NCBI RefSeq assembly: GCF_017255185.1
Contig: NZ_JAFKCZ010000005.1
Coordinates: forward strand, 62,001-126,000
Direction: 5' to 3'
DNA: 64,000 bases
Source of the DNA: Parahaliea mediterranea
Lineage (GTDB): Bacteria; Pseudomonadota; Gammaproteobacteria; Pseudomonadales; Halieaceae
Shown: positions 45,812 to 55,267 of the stretch, piece by piece
Layout: every line of letters starts with the position of its first letter
Position numbering within the stretch: position 1 is the first letter of the stretch
The notes under the pieces: model-generated
What the model was told of the DNA's origin: nothing
What the model saw: the letters and a program-made list of their open reading frames with translations, nothing else
The model's database searches: none
Program-made: the position numbers and the translations under genes

Positions 45812-46074
45812 AGGGATTTCCTGAAGCGATTGTCTTGCAGTGTGGCGGAAACAAGCTGCCAGCGACCGGATACCCGGAGCAGAAACCGAGCCAAAAAGTG
45901 GCGCGGGGGCGCGGCGAAGGCGCGTGCCCGGGGAAGTGGGCCGCTTTATACAGTCCAGCCGATGAAAAATCCAGCCCGGTTTGGCGGGCCCGCTGGCACA
46001 GTGGCGCGCAAATCGGAAATAATGGTCCGTCCCCCGCGCAGGCCAGCGGGGCTCATCGCGCAAGGAGTCAGATA

Positions 46075-47250
46075 ATGAAAATACTGCTGAACCTGCTGTT
46101 GGTGCTGCTGCTGGTGTCGGTCGCGGCAATCGGGGCGCTGGTGTTCGGCTGGCAGCCCGAGCCCTTTCCACCGCACAGTGCCAGCAATGCCCGCCTGCAA
46201 CCGGGCCCCCTGTCGGTGGCGCATTACGATACGGTGTTCGAGGATCGATCCCGCGCCACCAGCGCCAACAAGGACTACCCCGGCGCCGACAGCCGCCGGC
46301 TGGAGGCCACGGTGTGGCACCCGGCGGTAACCGATGCCGGCCCCCACCCACTGCTGGTGTACAGCCACGGCTACTCCTCCAACCGCCGCGGTGGCGCCTA
46401 CCTGGCGGAGTACATGGCCAGCCTCGGCTATGTGGTGGCGGCCATCGATTTTCCGCTGACCAATATGTACGCCCCGGGCGGGCCATGGGTTAGGGACGTG
46501 GTCAACCAGCCCGCCGACGTGCGCTTTGTTATCGACCGGATACTGCAGGATGCCGCCACACCGGATCACCCACTGGCGGGCCTGGTGGACCCGGGCCGCA
46601 TCGGGGTTTTCGGCCTCTCCCTGGGGGGGCTGACCACGGAACTGGTGGCTTTTCACCCCGAGATGCGCGATCCCCGGGTCGGCGCCGCGCTGTCCATCGC
46701 CGGTCCTACCTCCATGTTGGCCCCGGCGTTTTTCCGGCAGCGCGCCGGGCTGCCCTTCCTGATGCTGGCGGGTGATATCGATGCCCTGGTGCCCTGGGAC
46801 AGCAACGCCGCGCCGATTCCCGGGAAACTGCCCGGCGCCGAGCTGGTGACCGTGCGCGGGGCCTCGCACACCGGCTTCGCCGGCCCGGCGGCGTGGATGC
46901 GCTGGATGGACAACCCCGACGCCCTGGGTTGCTACATTGTCACCCGCAATATCGGCGAGGACATGGACGAGCCCTGGTTCGAGCTGATCGGCTCGCCGGA
47001 GCAGGGCGTGATTGCCGATGGCGAGAATGAGTTGTGCCGCGTGGACCCGCTGCCGGAGGCGATGAATGTACTGCGCCAGCAGATGATCACCCGGGTGGTG
47101 GTGGGCAGTTTCTTCGATCACCACTTCGCCCTGTCGGGCGAGCGGCGAGCGGCGGCCCGGGCCTACCTGCGCGAGCAGATGGCCGCGGAATTGCCGGAAG
47201 TGGAGTACGCGGTGAGTCCGCCGCGGGTCGCCGGCGCTAGCGCACAATAG
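46075..47250 (+). CDS. Membrane-anchored alpha/beta hydrolase (dienelactone hydrolase/PAF-acetylhydrolase-like)
   Basis: A 391-aa hydrolase with an N-terminal signal anchor (ILLNLLLVLLLVSVAAIGALVFGW). The catalytic Ser is in GVFGLSLGGLTTEL, a likely Asp in AGDIDALVPWD, and His in RGASHTGFAG. The lead-in HPLLVYSHGYSSNRRGGAYLAEYMASLGYVV is a lipase/PAF-acetylhydrolase-type oxyanion-hole region. The substrate is unknown; esters of fatty acids or polyesters are possible. AAGGAG precedes the ATG at 46075. Its end overlaps the convergent M48 protease gene by 14 bp. Confidence 0.85.
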   Translation: MKILLNLLLVLLLVSVAAIGALVFGWQPEPFPPHSASNARLQPGPLSVAHYDTVFEDRSRATSANKDYPGADSRRLEATVWHPAVTDAGPHPLLVYSHGYSSNRRGGAYLAEYMASLGYVVAAIDFPLTNMYAPGGPWVRDVVNQPADVRFVIDRILQDAATPDHPLAGLVDPGRIGVFGLSLGGLTTELVAFHPEMRDPRVGAALSIAGPTSMLAPAFFRQRAGLPFLMLAGDIDALVPWDSNAAPIPGKLPGAELVTVRGASHTGFAGPAAWMRWMDNPDALGCYIVTRNIGEDMDEPWFELIGSPEQGVIADGENELCRVDPLPEAMNVLRQQMITRVVVGSFFDHHFALSGERRAAARAYLREQMAAELPEVEYAVSPPRVAGASAQ

Positions 47251-48049
47251 TTACCGGGTGCACCGCCGCCAGCTGGCCGCTGGGGTTGAGTTTGCGCGCC
47301 TCGGCGCCCATCGCCGCCAGGGCCGCCTGCCGGTTTTCCGGCGCGGGGTGGGTGCTGAGGAATTCCGGCGGCCGGTCGCCGCCGACCTGGGCCATCTTCT
47401 CCCACAGGGTGACCGCGGCGTCGGGGTCGTAGCCGGCGCGGGTGGCCAGTTCCAGCCCGATCTGGTCGGCTTCCGCCTCGGCGGTGCGGCTGTTGGGCAG
47501 CTCCAGCGCCACCTTGGCGGCCAGGGCGGCGCCGCCGAGGGCCGCGGCGTGATGGTCCGACAGTATCGCCACCGTGGCCACGCCGAGGTTGGTGGCCATG
47601 GCGCGGGACATGCGCTCGGCGGTGTGGTTGGCCAGGGCGTGGGAAATTTCGTGGCCCATGATCTGGGCGAACTCATCGTCGGTGAGTTTGAGTTTGTCGA
47701 TCAGGCCCGTATAGACCGCCATCCGACCGCCGGCCATGCACCAGGCGTTGACCGTTTCCGGGTCGTCGACGATGGCCACGCTCCACTCCCAGTCCCTGGA
47801 CTGGGGATACAGGGCCACCGCCTCGGTGACCAGGCGCCCGGTAATGGTGGCCACCCGGTCGGCGAGTTTCGGGTCGTCGATCAGTTTGTCCTGCTCGTCG
47901 AGCTGCGACATCGTGCTCAGGTAGGCTTTCTTCGATTCCACGATGGCGGACTGGGGGGACACCAGCATCAGCTGGCTGCGGCCGGTGGGGCTGGTGGCGC
48001 ACGCGGTGACCAGGCCGCAGGCGACGAGAATCAGTGACAGTTTTTTCAT
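47237..48049 (-). CDS. M48-family metalloprotease lipoprotein
   Basis: A 270-aa Zn-protease of the LoiP/YggG-like type, acting in the periplasm on envelope proteins. The lipobox is in LILVACGLVTACATSP with Cys17. The zinc motif HEISH lies in AQIMGHEISHALANHTAERM, and the third ligand is in NSRTAEAEADQIGLELATRAGYDPDAA. GAGGTA precedes the ATG at 48049. It stands alone, convergent with the hydrolase gene before it. Confidence 0.94.
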   Translation of the reverse strand: MKKLSLILVACGLVTACATSPTGRSQLMLVSPQSAIVESKKAYLSTMSQLDEQDKLIDDPKLADRVATITGRLVTEAVALYPQSRDWEWSVAIVDDPETVNAWCMAGGRMAVYTGLIDKLKLTDDEFAQIMGHEISHALANHTAERMSRAMATNLGVATVAILSDHHAAALGGAALAAKVALELPNSRTAEAEADQIGLELATRAGYDPDAAVTLWEKMAQVGGDRPPEFLSTHPAPENRQAALAAMGAEARKLNPSGQLAAVHPVTIVR

Positions 48050-48130
48050 GGCGATACCTCCGTCCCCTATTCTAGCAGGATGCTGCAAAAGCTTGGATCA
48101 ATACGGGGGGCGGTGGTTCAAAAAGCGGTG

Positions 48131-48152
48131 GCGGGCCCCCGGAGGGGCCCGC
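48131..48152 (-). terminator. Hairpin after the Rieske oxygenase gene
   Basis: The arms GCGGGCCCC (48131-48139) and GGGGCCCGC (48144-48152) make a 9-bp stem with a CGGA loop. On the minus strand a T-run begins about seven bases past the stem. It lies 11 bp after the stop of the Rieske oxygenase gene, so it probably ends that transcript. Confidence 0.55.
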
Positions 48153-48163
48153 GGGAGAGGGCG

Positions 48164-49252
48164 CTAGAACGGCAGCCCCTGGTCGATGTCGTGGCCGCGG
48201 TCCTCGGGCTTGTCCATGCCCTGGGTGTGCAGGATGCCGTTGAGCTCCCGTTGCGTGGCCTTTGCATCCTCGGGCTGCTGGAAGAACTGGCTGTACCAGC
48301 GTCGCCCCACCTTGAAGGGGCCGTCGGTCTTGAGCTGCATGATTTTCAGCGCGGGACGCTTGTTTTGCCAGATGTTGAAGTCGGCGCTGAAAGCCTCCAG
48401 AGCACCGGCCTGGGCGTGTTTCGCGGCCTCCCGGTCGGCTCCGGTGGCGGGGCTTTCGCTGCCCTGGTAGAGGCAGGCGTGCCAGCATTTCACCTTGCCG
48501 TCCTCGATCGGGGTATTGGCGATCAACTCGTAGATGACGGTGTCGCCGAACACCTGCTTGGACAGCAGCAGGCCGGGGCCGGTATACCAGGTGGTGGTAT
48601 ACAGGTAGCAGTTGTACAACTGCATCGGGCCGCCCTGGCGCTGGATGTACACATGGTCCTTGAACTCGTTCTCGAAGTACTCGCTCGGGGCGCCGTGGGT
48701 CGGGCCCAGGTGGCGCACGTCGGCCATGTTGTCGAGGATTTCCTGGGGGTGAATCTCCAGCTCCCCCAGGTGGTCCAGCTCCCAGCGCACCCATTGCGGG
48801 TCGTCCCACTCCGGCAGGAAGGGCGGCTCGTAGTCGGGTGCGCGGCCCTCCGGGTCGTACCAGGCCATGATGCAGCCCATGTTGTCCACCACCGGGTAGG
48901 AGCGGATCGAGGCCGATTTGGGGCAGGGGCCGTCGTGATAGGGGATGTCGTCCACGTCGCCATCGGCGTTGTAGCGCCAGCCGTGGTAGGGACAGCGGAT
49001 GGAGTCGCCCTCGATTTGCTCGCCGTTCTTGACGATCATCGCGCTGTTGCTGTCGGTCAGGTGCGTGCCCATGTGCGCGCAGTAGGCATCGAGAAGAACC
49101 GGCCGTCCGCTTTCCCCCCGGTACAGGGCCAGGTCCTGGCCGAAGAAGCGCACGGCCAGGGGGCCCTGGTCCAGTTCCTTGCTCTCGGCCACGATGAACC
49201 AACCCCGCGGGAAAGTGTTCGGTCCCAGTCCGTAGTCGGCTGCTGTTGCCAT
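48164..49252 (-). CDS. Rieske [2Fe-2S] ring-hydroxylating oxygenase, KshA-like
   Basis: A 362-aa terminal oxygenase. The Rieske cluster ligands are C-x-H in LLDAYCAHMGTHL and C-x2-H in IRCPYHGWRYN. The mononuclear-iron region is around NMADVRHLGPTHGAPSEYF, where a D-x-x-H-x4-5-H-like set can be recognised. Relatives include 3-ketosteroid 9-alpha-hydroxylase (KshA) and other mono-oxygenases of bulky substrates. A reductase partner is not in the window. AGGGAG precedes the ATG at 49252. The steroid or terpenoid substrate is a guess from family resemblance only. Confidence 0.87.
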   Translation of the reverse strand: MATAADYGLGPNTFPRGWFIVAESKELDQGPLAVRFFGQDLALYRGESGRPVLLDAYCAHMGTHLTDSNSAMIVKNGEQIEGDSIRCPYHGWRYNADGDVDDIPYHDGPCPKSASIRSYPVVDNMGCIMAWYDPEGRAPDYEPPFLPEWDDPQWVRWELDHLGELEIHPQEILDNMADVRHLGPTHGAPSEYFENEFKDHVYIQRQGGPMQLYNCYLYTTTWYTGPGLLLSKQVFGDTVIYELIANTPIEDGKVKCWHACLYQGSESPATGADREAAKHAQAGALEAFSADFNIWQNKRPALKIMQLKTDGPFKVGRRWYSQFFQQPEDAKATQRELNGILHTQGMDKPEDRGHDIDQGLPF

Positions 49253-49385
49253 TGGAAACTCCCTCTATTGCGGTGAGCCGCCAGTATAGACAAGAGCCGG
49301 TCGTAGAAAATCACTGTCGCGGGCCGAGCCGCTATTCAGTGGCAAACGGCACAACTATTTGGCTTGAAGCCCGGTTTGAAGTAAA

Positions 49386-49400
49386 TGATAATGTTTATCA
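49386..49400. promoter_or_regulatory. Probable Fur box
   Basis: TGATAATGTTTATCA has perfect arms TGATAA / TTATCA around three bases and matches the core of the Fur consensus. It lies 71 bp upstream of the siderophore-receptor ATG, so the receptor is probably iron-repressed. Confidence 0.75.
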
Positions 49401-49470
49401 GTTAGATTAACTTTTGGTTCGTCGCCACACCGTGACGGCAGACTTGGCTTCGAAGATTCAGGGGGAATCC

Positions 49471-51624
49471 ATGTTTACACGCAATCCGCGCGGCCGCCTG
49501 GCCGCGGCGATCTCCATCGCCCTCGCCGCCGGCGTCACCCAGGCCCGCGAGGCCGCGCCGGCAACAGACGAGCGCATGGAGGAGGTCATTGTCAGCGGCA
49601 GCCTGTCGCGCTACTCCGCGCTCAAGTCCGATACCCCGATCATGGAGACCGCGCGCTCGGTGACCATCGAAAGCCTGCGGGACATCCAGGACAAGGGGGC
49701 CCTGACCCTGGACGACACATTTACCTACAGCGCCGGCGTCACCGGCGAGACCTACGGTTTCGCCACCCGGGGCGACTGGCTGAAGGTGCGCGGCCTGGAT
49801 GTGCCCCAGTACCAGGACAGCCTGCAGTCCCTGTTCGGCAACTACAACAACACCCGCCCCGACGTGTACACACTGGAGCAGGTGGAAATTCTCAAGGGAC
49901 CGGCCTCGGTGCTCTATGGCAAGGGCTCCCCGGGTGGGTTGGTGAATGTGGTCAGCAAGCGGCCCAGGGAAGAGGCGGCGCACGAGATCGTGTTGGACTA
50001 CGGCAGTTTCGACCGCGCCCAGCTGGCCCTTGATTCCATGGGCGCCATCGACGCTGGCGGCAAGTGGTTGTACCGGGTCGTGGGTGTCTATCGCGAGGCG
50101 GATACCCAGGTGGACCGTGTGACCGACGACTCGGTGGTGTTCGCGCCGTCGATCACCTTCCGCCCCACCGACAGCAGCAACATTACCCTGCTGTACAACT
50201 ACACCCGGTACGATAACGACACCGCGGCCCAGTACCTGCCGGTCCAGGGCACCCTGCAGGCTGCCCCCAATGGCAAGCACATTGACAGCAGCGCCTACTT
50301 CGGCGAGCCCGGCTTCAACAAGTACGACGCCGAAACCCACGCCCTGACCCTGCTGGCGGACCACCAGTTCAACGAGGTGTGGGGCATGGAAATCACCGCC
50401 CGCTACACCGATGCCAGCGCCGACTACCAGCAGGCCTGGACCGCCTTCCTGCCCACCCCGGGGCGCTATGTCTACAATCCCGATGGCAGCCTGTACAAGG
50501 ACGGCACCGTGCCGCGCACCTTCTACCGCAACGACCAGACCTCGGAGCAAGCGGCCATCGATGCCCGCCTGCGCGCGAGCTTTGACACCGGCGGCCTGAG
50601 TCACGAAGTGTTGATGGGAGTGCAGTACCAGGATGTCACCACCGGCGCGGCGGGCTATTACGAGTTCGCGCCGGGATACGATTTTGCCACCGGTCTGCCG
50701 GATGATGTGCTTGGCGACACCTACTGGATCAACGTATTCAATCCCCGGTACGGCGCCAGCGCGCCACTGGACTACCTGAACAGCCGCTATACCGTGCGCC
50801 CGGACACCGAGAGCATCGACTATGGGGTGTACATCAATGACCAGATCAGCGTGGACAACTGGCGCATCACCCTGGGTCTGCGTTACGACGATACGGAAAC
50901 CGAAACCGCCGGCCAGAGCCAGCAGGACGACGCACTGAGTGGTGCCGCCGGGGTGCTCTACCAGTTCGACAACGGCTTCGCGCCCTATGTGAGCTGGGCC
51001 CAGTCCTTCGAGCCGGTGATCGGTAACAACAACGACCCGGATAACCCCCGGCCGCTGGATCCCCAGGAGGGCGAACAGTGGGAGTACGGTGTTAAATACC
51101 AGCCGGACGATTTTCCCGGCATGGTGACCTTCGCCTACTTCGATATCGAGCAGACCAACCTTAACGACCCGGCCGGCGAGCCGACTGTTATCCAGCAGCA
51201 GAGTGGCGTGGCCCGCTTCGAGGGCTGGGAACTGGAAAGCCTGATCGACTTTGGCGCTATCACCTGGGAGCTGAACCTCAGCCAAATCGATACGGAAACC
51301 GCCAACGGTTTCCATGTGGACAGCGTGCCCGAAAAGCAGGCCTCCACCTGGGTGGGCTACCGGCCCGGGGGCCAGCTGGCCGGCTTCAAGGCCGGCGCCG
51401 GCCTGCGCTATCTGGGCAAGCGCTATGGCGGGGCGGATATCATCGAAGTCGCCTCGGTCACCCTGGTGGATTTGATGGTGGGTTACGAATTCGATCGCTG
51501 GGACCTGAGCGTGAACGTGCGCAATGCCGGTGACCGGGAGTACTTCGCTAGTTGCCTGGACCGCGGTGACTGCTGGCCGGGTGACGAGCGTTCTATCGTA
51601 GGCCGTGTTCACTACCGCTTCTAG
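49471..51624 (+). CDS. TonB-dependent siderophore receptor (FhuA/FcuA-like)
   Basis: Outer-membrane ferric-siderophore transporter of 717 aa. The signal peptide ends near TQA, and the TonB box-like MEEVIVSG follows. The plug domain has TYGFATRGDWLKVRGLDVPQY and the hallmark QVEILKGPASVLYGKGSPGGLVNVVSKRP, and the beta-barrel ends GRVHYRF. The phrases match the hydroxamate/ferrichrome-type receptor group. The ATG at 49471 follows GGGGGAA. A Fur box lies upstream. No biosynthesis or inner-membrane transport genes adjoin it, so it may take up siderophores from other organisms. Confidence 0.93.
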   Translation: MFTRNPRGRLAAAISIALAAGVTQAREAAPATDERMEEVIVSGSLSRYSALKSDTPIMETARSVTIESLRDIQDKGALTLDDTFTYSAGVTGETYGFATRGDWLKVRGLDVPQYQDSLQSLFGNYNNTRPDVYTLEQVEILKGPASVLYGKGSPGGLVNVVSKRPREEAAHEIVLDYGSFDRAQLALDSMGAIDAGGKWLYRVVGVYREADTQVDRVTDDSVVFAPSITFRPTDSSNITLLYNYTRYDNDTAAQYLPVQGTLQAAPNGKHIDSSAYFGEPGFNKYDAETHALTLLADHQFNEVWGMEITARYTDASADYQQAWTAFLPTPGRYVYNPDGSLYKDGTVPRTFYRNDQTSEQAAIDARLRASFDTGGLSHEVLMGVQYQDVTTGAAGYYEFAPGYDFATGLPDDVLGDTYWINVFNPRYGASAPLDYLNSRYTVRPDTESIDYGVYINDQISVDNWRITLGLRYDDTETETAGQSQQDDALSGAAGVLYQFDNGFAPYVSWAQSFEPVIGNNNDPDNPRPLDPQEGEQWEYGVKYQPDDFPGMVTFAYFDIEQTNLNDPAGEPTVIQQQSGVARFEGWELESLIDFGAITWELNLSQIDTETANGFHVDSVPEKQASTWVGYRPGGQLAGFKAGAGLRYLGKRYGGADIIEVASVTLVDLMVGYEFDRWDLSVNVRNAGDREYFASCLDRGDCWPGDERSIVGRVHYRF

Positions 51625-51646
51625 ACCGGGCCTCTATCTTCCCGCA

Positions 51647-51771
51647 GGGCGCAATATATTCTGCCTGGTCACCTAAACGCCGGTCCGCTTGCTCGCCCGT
51701 GGAGCTCACCAACCGGCGGGTGCAGCTTGCTGGCACTACAGGAAAAAGCCCGGCATCACTGCCGGGCTTTT
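51647..51771. repeat. Left copy of a dispersed REP-plus-terminator repeat
   Basis: The segment begins with a decayed REP-like dyad GGGCGCAATATATTCTGCC and passes through an AACGCCGGT-containing spacer and a GCTGGCAC block. It ends in a strong hairpin AAAAGCCCGGCA / TGCCGGGCTTTT (51744-51755 and 51760-51771). The same order and much of the sequence recur at 61748-61872. The hairpin acts as a terminator for the siderophore receptor and for anything on the minus strand. Confidence 0.75.
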
Positions 51772-51800
51772 CGATGCCTGTAACCTCCCGCTTACCGCGC

Positions 51801-51915
51801 TTACAGCCTGAGACCCAAGAGGCCCGCCAGTCCCCGAGGGCCGCCAGCAGCCAAACCGGCGGTACGGGTTCGATGGGCTGCATCACGGCGGTGACCGGGT
51901 CGGTGGCGTCGTCCA
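51801..51915 (-). pseudogene. Truncated, frameshifted C-terminal remnant of a CTERM surface-protein gene
   Basis: On the minus strand the sequence reads DPVTAVMQPIEPVPPVWLLAALG, nearly the same as the end of the 38004-39941 surface protein. A one-base loss shifts the frame inside the hydrophobic tail, after which the restored frame would read LAGLLGLRL and stop at 51801. Everything upstream of DDAT is missing and the homology ends about where the TonB-receptor stop (51916) begins. It is a dead fragment left at the edge of the AT-richer island. Confidence 0.8.
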
Positions 51916-54162
51916 CTACCGGAAGGTGTAGTCGACAGTTAGCCCGTAGCTTCGCGGTGGCGCATAGATATTGACAGTACCTGCAAAGCCGCTGATCGCA
52001 GAGTGCAAACGATATTCTTCGTCGGCAAGGTTCTTCACCCAGGCGACGACGCGCCAGTCTTGACCTGAACTGTACCAGGAGGCATTGGCATTGATCAGTT
52101 CGACCGCCTCTTCCTCGCGCAGAGGGCTGTTATCCGGGTCAAAAAAGAAACTGGACTTGTAGTCATAGCTCAGCGACAGTTCCAGCTCACTCCCCCGGGG
52201 CAGGGGCTGGTAGTAGGAGGCCTTGATGTTTCGACTATGCTTGGGCGCACGCGGCAAGACATTGCCGCTGTAGTCATCGTCACCACTAATATAGGTGTCA
52301 TACTCCGCATCCAGATAAGACCAGCTTCCCGAGAGCCGTAGCCGATCCGTAACGGCGGCGACAAACTCGACGTCCAGCCCCTGGCTGGTCGCCTCGGCAT
52401 TGTCGCTCACCAGACTAAAGCCCTTCAGGGTGAAAACCTGCAGGTCGGAATATTCCATATTGAAGGCGGAGACATTCAGTCGCAAGCGATTGCCGAACCA
52501 CTCGGTTTTGGCGCCTATTTCATAGTTTGTTACAGTTTCCGGCTCAAGAGGCGTCGTTGCAGATTCAGCTGACATTGCCTGGCCAATAAAAGCGCCACTC
52601 TTGTAACCGTTCGCAGCCGTAAAATAAACGAAGCCGTTATCGTTGATCTGGTAGTTCAAGCTGAGTGAGGGGGTGAATTCACTCCAGCTCTCAGACGCCT
52701 CGGCGTTGGCATAGGGCGGTGCTCCAGACAATGGCACGCCGGTGTGACCCTGTCCTTCGTAATCGAGTGCAGACTGATTGATCTTTTTCTTGTCGTAGCT
52801 CCAGCGGCCACCAAAGCTGGCGGAGAAATCATCGGTGAAGTGATAGTTGGCTTGCGCAAATACTGCGTGCGAATCACTTTTCGCGTCCTGAAAAAATTCG
52901 ACATTGCCACCCAGAAGCGTTGCCGCACCAAGAGGTCCGTTGGGCCCAAAAATACTCGTGGGATCATCGTTGCCCACCTGGGAATCGAAACGCTCGCGGC
53001 GATCAACATTTTCACGCATGTAGTAATACCCCGCGATCCATTGCAGGGGGGCGCCTCCATTTGAGGTCAGGCGCAGTTCCTGTGAGAACTGATCGGCCTG
53101 CTCCTCTGCGTTGTTATGCACGATTAGTGGCAGCGTTGCCGCGGGAAGACCACTTAAATCGTCGAGCCATTTGTAATCACTTTCGCGGTATGCGCTGATG
53201 GACGAAAAAGTCGCCAGTGGTGTATCCCAGGTAACTTTCGCCAGGAGACCGCCGAGGTCCCGTTCCTGATAGGTCTCGACATCACCAGTGCATTTTCGGA
53301 TATCACCTTGAGTCGTAGCGGCTACTGCGAGTCTATAAATCGGCGTCAGCGGACGAGTGTCTTCATCAAGTTCGCCGATAGAGCGACAGTTACCGTTGTT
53401 TTCATCGGTTGAGTAGTCGGCACCAAGGAGAATTTCCAGATTGTCGCTGGGGAATACCGCAAGCTGGGCCCTCGTGCTGAGGTTGTCTACATCATGGGTG
53501 TCTTGCCCGGTTGAAATATTCTCGGCATAGCCGTCTGTATCCTTCTTGCTGAAAGCAAACTTACCAGCCACATTGTCAGTGATGGCCCCGTTAATCAGTC
53601 CGGTAAATTTCTTCAAGCCGAGGTTTCCCGCGGTAACGCCAAGCTTGGCTTTGAACTCTTCCGAAGGCTTCGAGGTAACGACACTGACCGCTCCTCCGAC
53701 CACATTCTTACCGAACAAAGTACCCTGGGGGCCTCGCAAGACTTCAATGCGCTCAATATCGTAGAGCTCAAAGCTTGCACCGCCAGACCGGCCGATATAC
53801 ACGTCGTCCACAAACATGGCGACTGGTGAGTCGGAAGCTGCGGAGTCCTGTGTGGACCCGATACCCCTGATGTACAACTGCGGTTCCGCAATATTATATT
53901 GGGTCATCGTAAAGCCGGGAGTCTGCCGGCTGATATCGTTTAGTCCGGCTATTCCGCTTTCCCCAACACTCTCTCCGCCGATAGCGGTTACCGAAACTGG
54001 TACTTCCTGCAAGCTTTCCGATCTTCTCTGAGCAGAAACAATAACCTCTTCCAATGCATAGTTTTCGGCTAATGCCTGAGAGGGATTCATCAAAGAGGTC
54101 GCAACTACTACAGCGTTTGCCAAGGTGATCGATGAAGGCACTATTTGATTTTTATATTTCAT
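51916..54162 (-). CDS. TonB-dependent receptor of the catabolic island
   Basis: A 748-aa outer-membrane receptor with a leader ending SQALA, TonB box-like LEEVIVSAQRR, plug segments LYIRGIGSTQDSAASDSPVAMFVDDVYIGRSGG and IERIEVLRGPQGTLFGKNVVGGAVSVV, and a beta-barrel ending GLTVDYTFR. It belongs to the large Sphingomonas/Caulobacter-type receptor group, whose members carry many aromatic and hydrophobic substrates. It follows DUF1295 by 60 bp on the same strand and probably imports the compound degraded by the island enzymes. Its stop codon touches the CTERM remnant. Confidence 0.9.
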   Translation of the reverse strand: MKYKNQIVPSSITLANAVVVATSLMNPSQALAENYALEEVIVSAQRRSESLQEVPVSVTAIGGESVGESGIAGLNDISRQTPGFTMTQYNIAEPQLYIRGIGSTQDSAASDSPVAMFVDDVYIGRSGGASFELYDIERIEVLRGPQGTLFGKNVVGGAVSVVTSKPSEEFKAKLGVTAGNLGLKKFTGLINGAITDNVAGKFAFSKKDTDGYAENISTGQDTHDVDNLSTRAQLAVFPSDNLEILLGADYSTDENNGNCRSIGELDEDTRPLTPIYRLAVAATTQGDIRKCTGDVETYQERDLGGLLAKVTWDTPLATFSSISAYRESDYKWLDDLSGLPAATLPLIVHNNAEEQADQFSQELRLTSNGGAPLQWIAGYYYMRENVDRRERFDSQVGNDDPTSIFGPNGPLGAATLLGGNVEFFQDAKSDSHAVFAQANYHFTDDFSASFGGRWSYDKKKINQSALDYEGQGHTGVPLSGAPPYANAEASESWSEFTPSLSLNYQINDNGFVYFTAANGYKSGAFIGQAMSAESATTPLEPETVTNYEIGAKTEWFGNRLRLNVSAFNMEYSDLQVFTLKGFSLVSDNAEATSQGLDVEFVAAVTDRLRLSGSWSYLDAEYDTYISGDDDYSGNVLPRAPKHSRNIKASYYQPLPRGSELELSLSYDYKSSFFFDPDNSPLREEEAVELINANASWYSSGQDWRVVAWVKNLADEEYRLHSAISGFAGTVNIYAPPRSYGLTVDYTFR

Positions 54163-54222
54163 TTCGTAATTCCCATGAGAGATGTTTGTTAGGCGATTTC
54201 GAAGTGTCCCCGAGGCCGACGC

Positions 54223-55101
54223 CTATCGAGGCTTGCGCAGGCGAGGAACTAGAACAGGTGTGCTGGCTTTATAGTTTTCGTACTCGGGTACGCCACCCCA
54301 GCGTTTGTCGGCGCTGGCTTCGAGGAGGTTAATACCGCTAATGCGTATGATTAACAGAGCGACGAAAACAGGAGAAATCAACGTGGCATACTGCCAGCCC
54401 GACAAAGCCGGAAGCGCAATCATACTAATTCCGATCCACAGGACGATCTCGCCAAAATAGTTTGGGTGACGGGAGTAGGACCAAAGGCCCGACTGAATGA
54501 AACCGCGCTCTCCTTTCAGCGCAGCGCGGAACTGTCTCTTCTGAAAATCGGAAACGACTTCAATGGCAAATCCAGAAAGCCAAACACAGAGGCCTGCGAT
54601 ACCCCACGCGCCCAGTGGCACATCGTTATCAGAGCTAATTGCCGCCAATGCGCTCGAGGCGGTAATAAACACCCAGAGACCCTGTAAAGTCCAAGCCGTT
54701 AAAAAACGAAGGAAGTATGGTTTGATATGATCAAAGCGGCAATCTGAGCCATCTTTGGAAACGCGTATGAACAGAAAACTTCCAAGGCGAGTTGCCCATA
54801 TACCAATCAGCAGGGCTAACAACATAGAGCGAATGCCGATATTGTCGACAAGCCAAAGTGCGCAGCCCATCAATGTCAAATAGGTCATAGTACCGACAAG
54901 ATCATAGAAGTGCTCAGTTTGGTAAAGATAGGCAGGTATAAACGCCAGCCACTGAATTGCAAAGGCCAACATTGCACATAAAACGAAGACCGAGATACCG
55001 CCGACCTTAGTTCCGTGACTACTGCCGGCCCATGCCAGTAATCCAGCCACAAGTAACGCGATCGTAATAGCAATTAAGGAGCGGACGCTGCTTGGTTTCA
55101 T
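54223..55101 (-). CDS. DUF1295 / steroid 5-alpha-reductase-like membrane protein
   Basis: A 292-aa membrane protein with about seven hydrophobic segments. The C-terminal region SGLWSYSRHPNYFGEIVLWIGISMIALPALSG is the hallmark of the DUF1295/5-alpha-reductase and isoprenylcysteine methyltransferase-like fold, with RHPNY binding the NADPH or SAM group. Members reduce enone double bonds in steroids or polyprenols, or are uncharacterised. In this island it may saturate an enone of the substrate. A promoter-like TTGACG-N16-TATAGT lies 140-170 bp upstream. Confidence 0.85.
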   Translation of the reverse strand: MKPSSVRSLIAITIALLVAGLLAWAGSSHGTKVGGISVFVLCAMLAFAIQWLAFIPAYLYQTEHFYDLVGTMTYLTLMGCALWLVDNIGIRSMLLALLIGIWATRLGSFLFIRVSKDGSDCRFDHIKPYFLRFLTAWTLQGLWVFITASSALAAISSDNDVPLGAWGIAGLCVWLSGFAIEVVSDFQKRQFRAALKGERGFIQSGLWSYSRHPNYFGEIVLWIGISMIALPALSGWQYATLISPVFVALLIIRISGINLLEASADKRWGGVPEYENYKASTPVLVPRLRKPR

Positions 55102-55230
55102 AGACTTGATTCCTTGATGGTACCGTTATTTTAATGTGAACGCGGCGTTGATCTCAGACTCCGATTGGGCATTGTGAATGGCTATAGCCATATGGCGCGA
55201 ACAGGCGGAGGTACGTAATCAATTAACTTT

Positions 55231-55267
55231 CATTGTGAGACTATAAAGTAAATTTAGTTTTCGTCAA
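55231..55267 (-). promoter_or_regulatory. Promoter of the DUF1295-TonB receptor unit with shared motif
   Basis: On the minus strand, -35 TTGACG (55262-55267) and -10 TATAGT (55240-55245) are separated by 16 bp. The -10 overlaps CATTGTGAGACTA (55231-55243, plus-strand reading), which recurs as CATTATGAGACCA at 60356-60368 in the oxygenase promoter. Confidence 0.6.

Noticed and set aside
49402-51612. A 736-codon open frame antisense to the siderophore receptor
   Set aside because: Its sequence is low-complexity Gly/Val/His-rich shadow; the plus-strand frame has a full TonB-receptor pattern.
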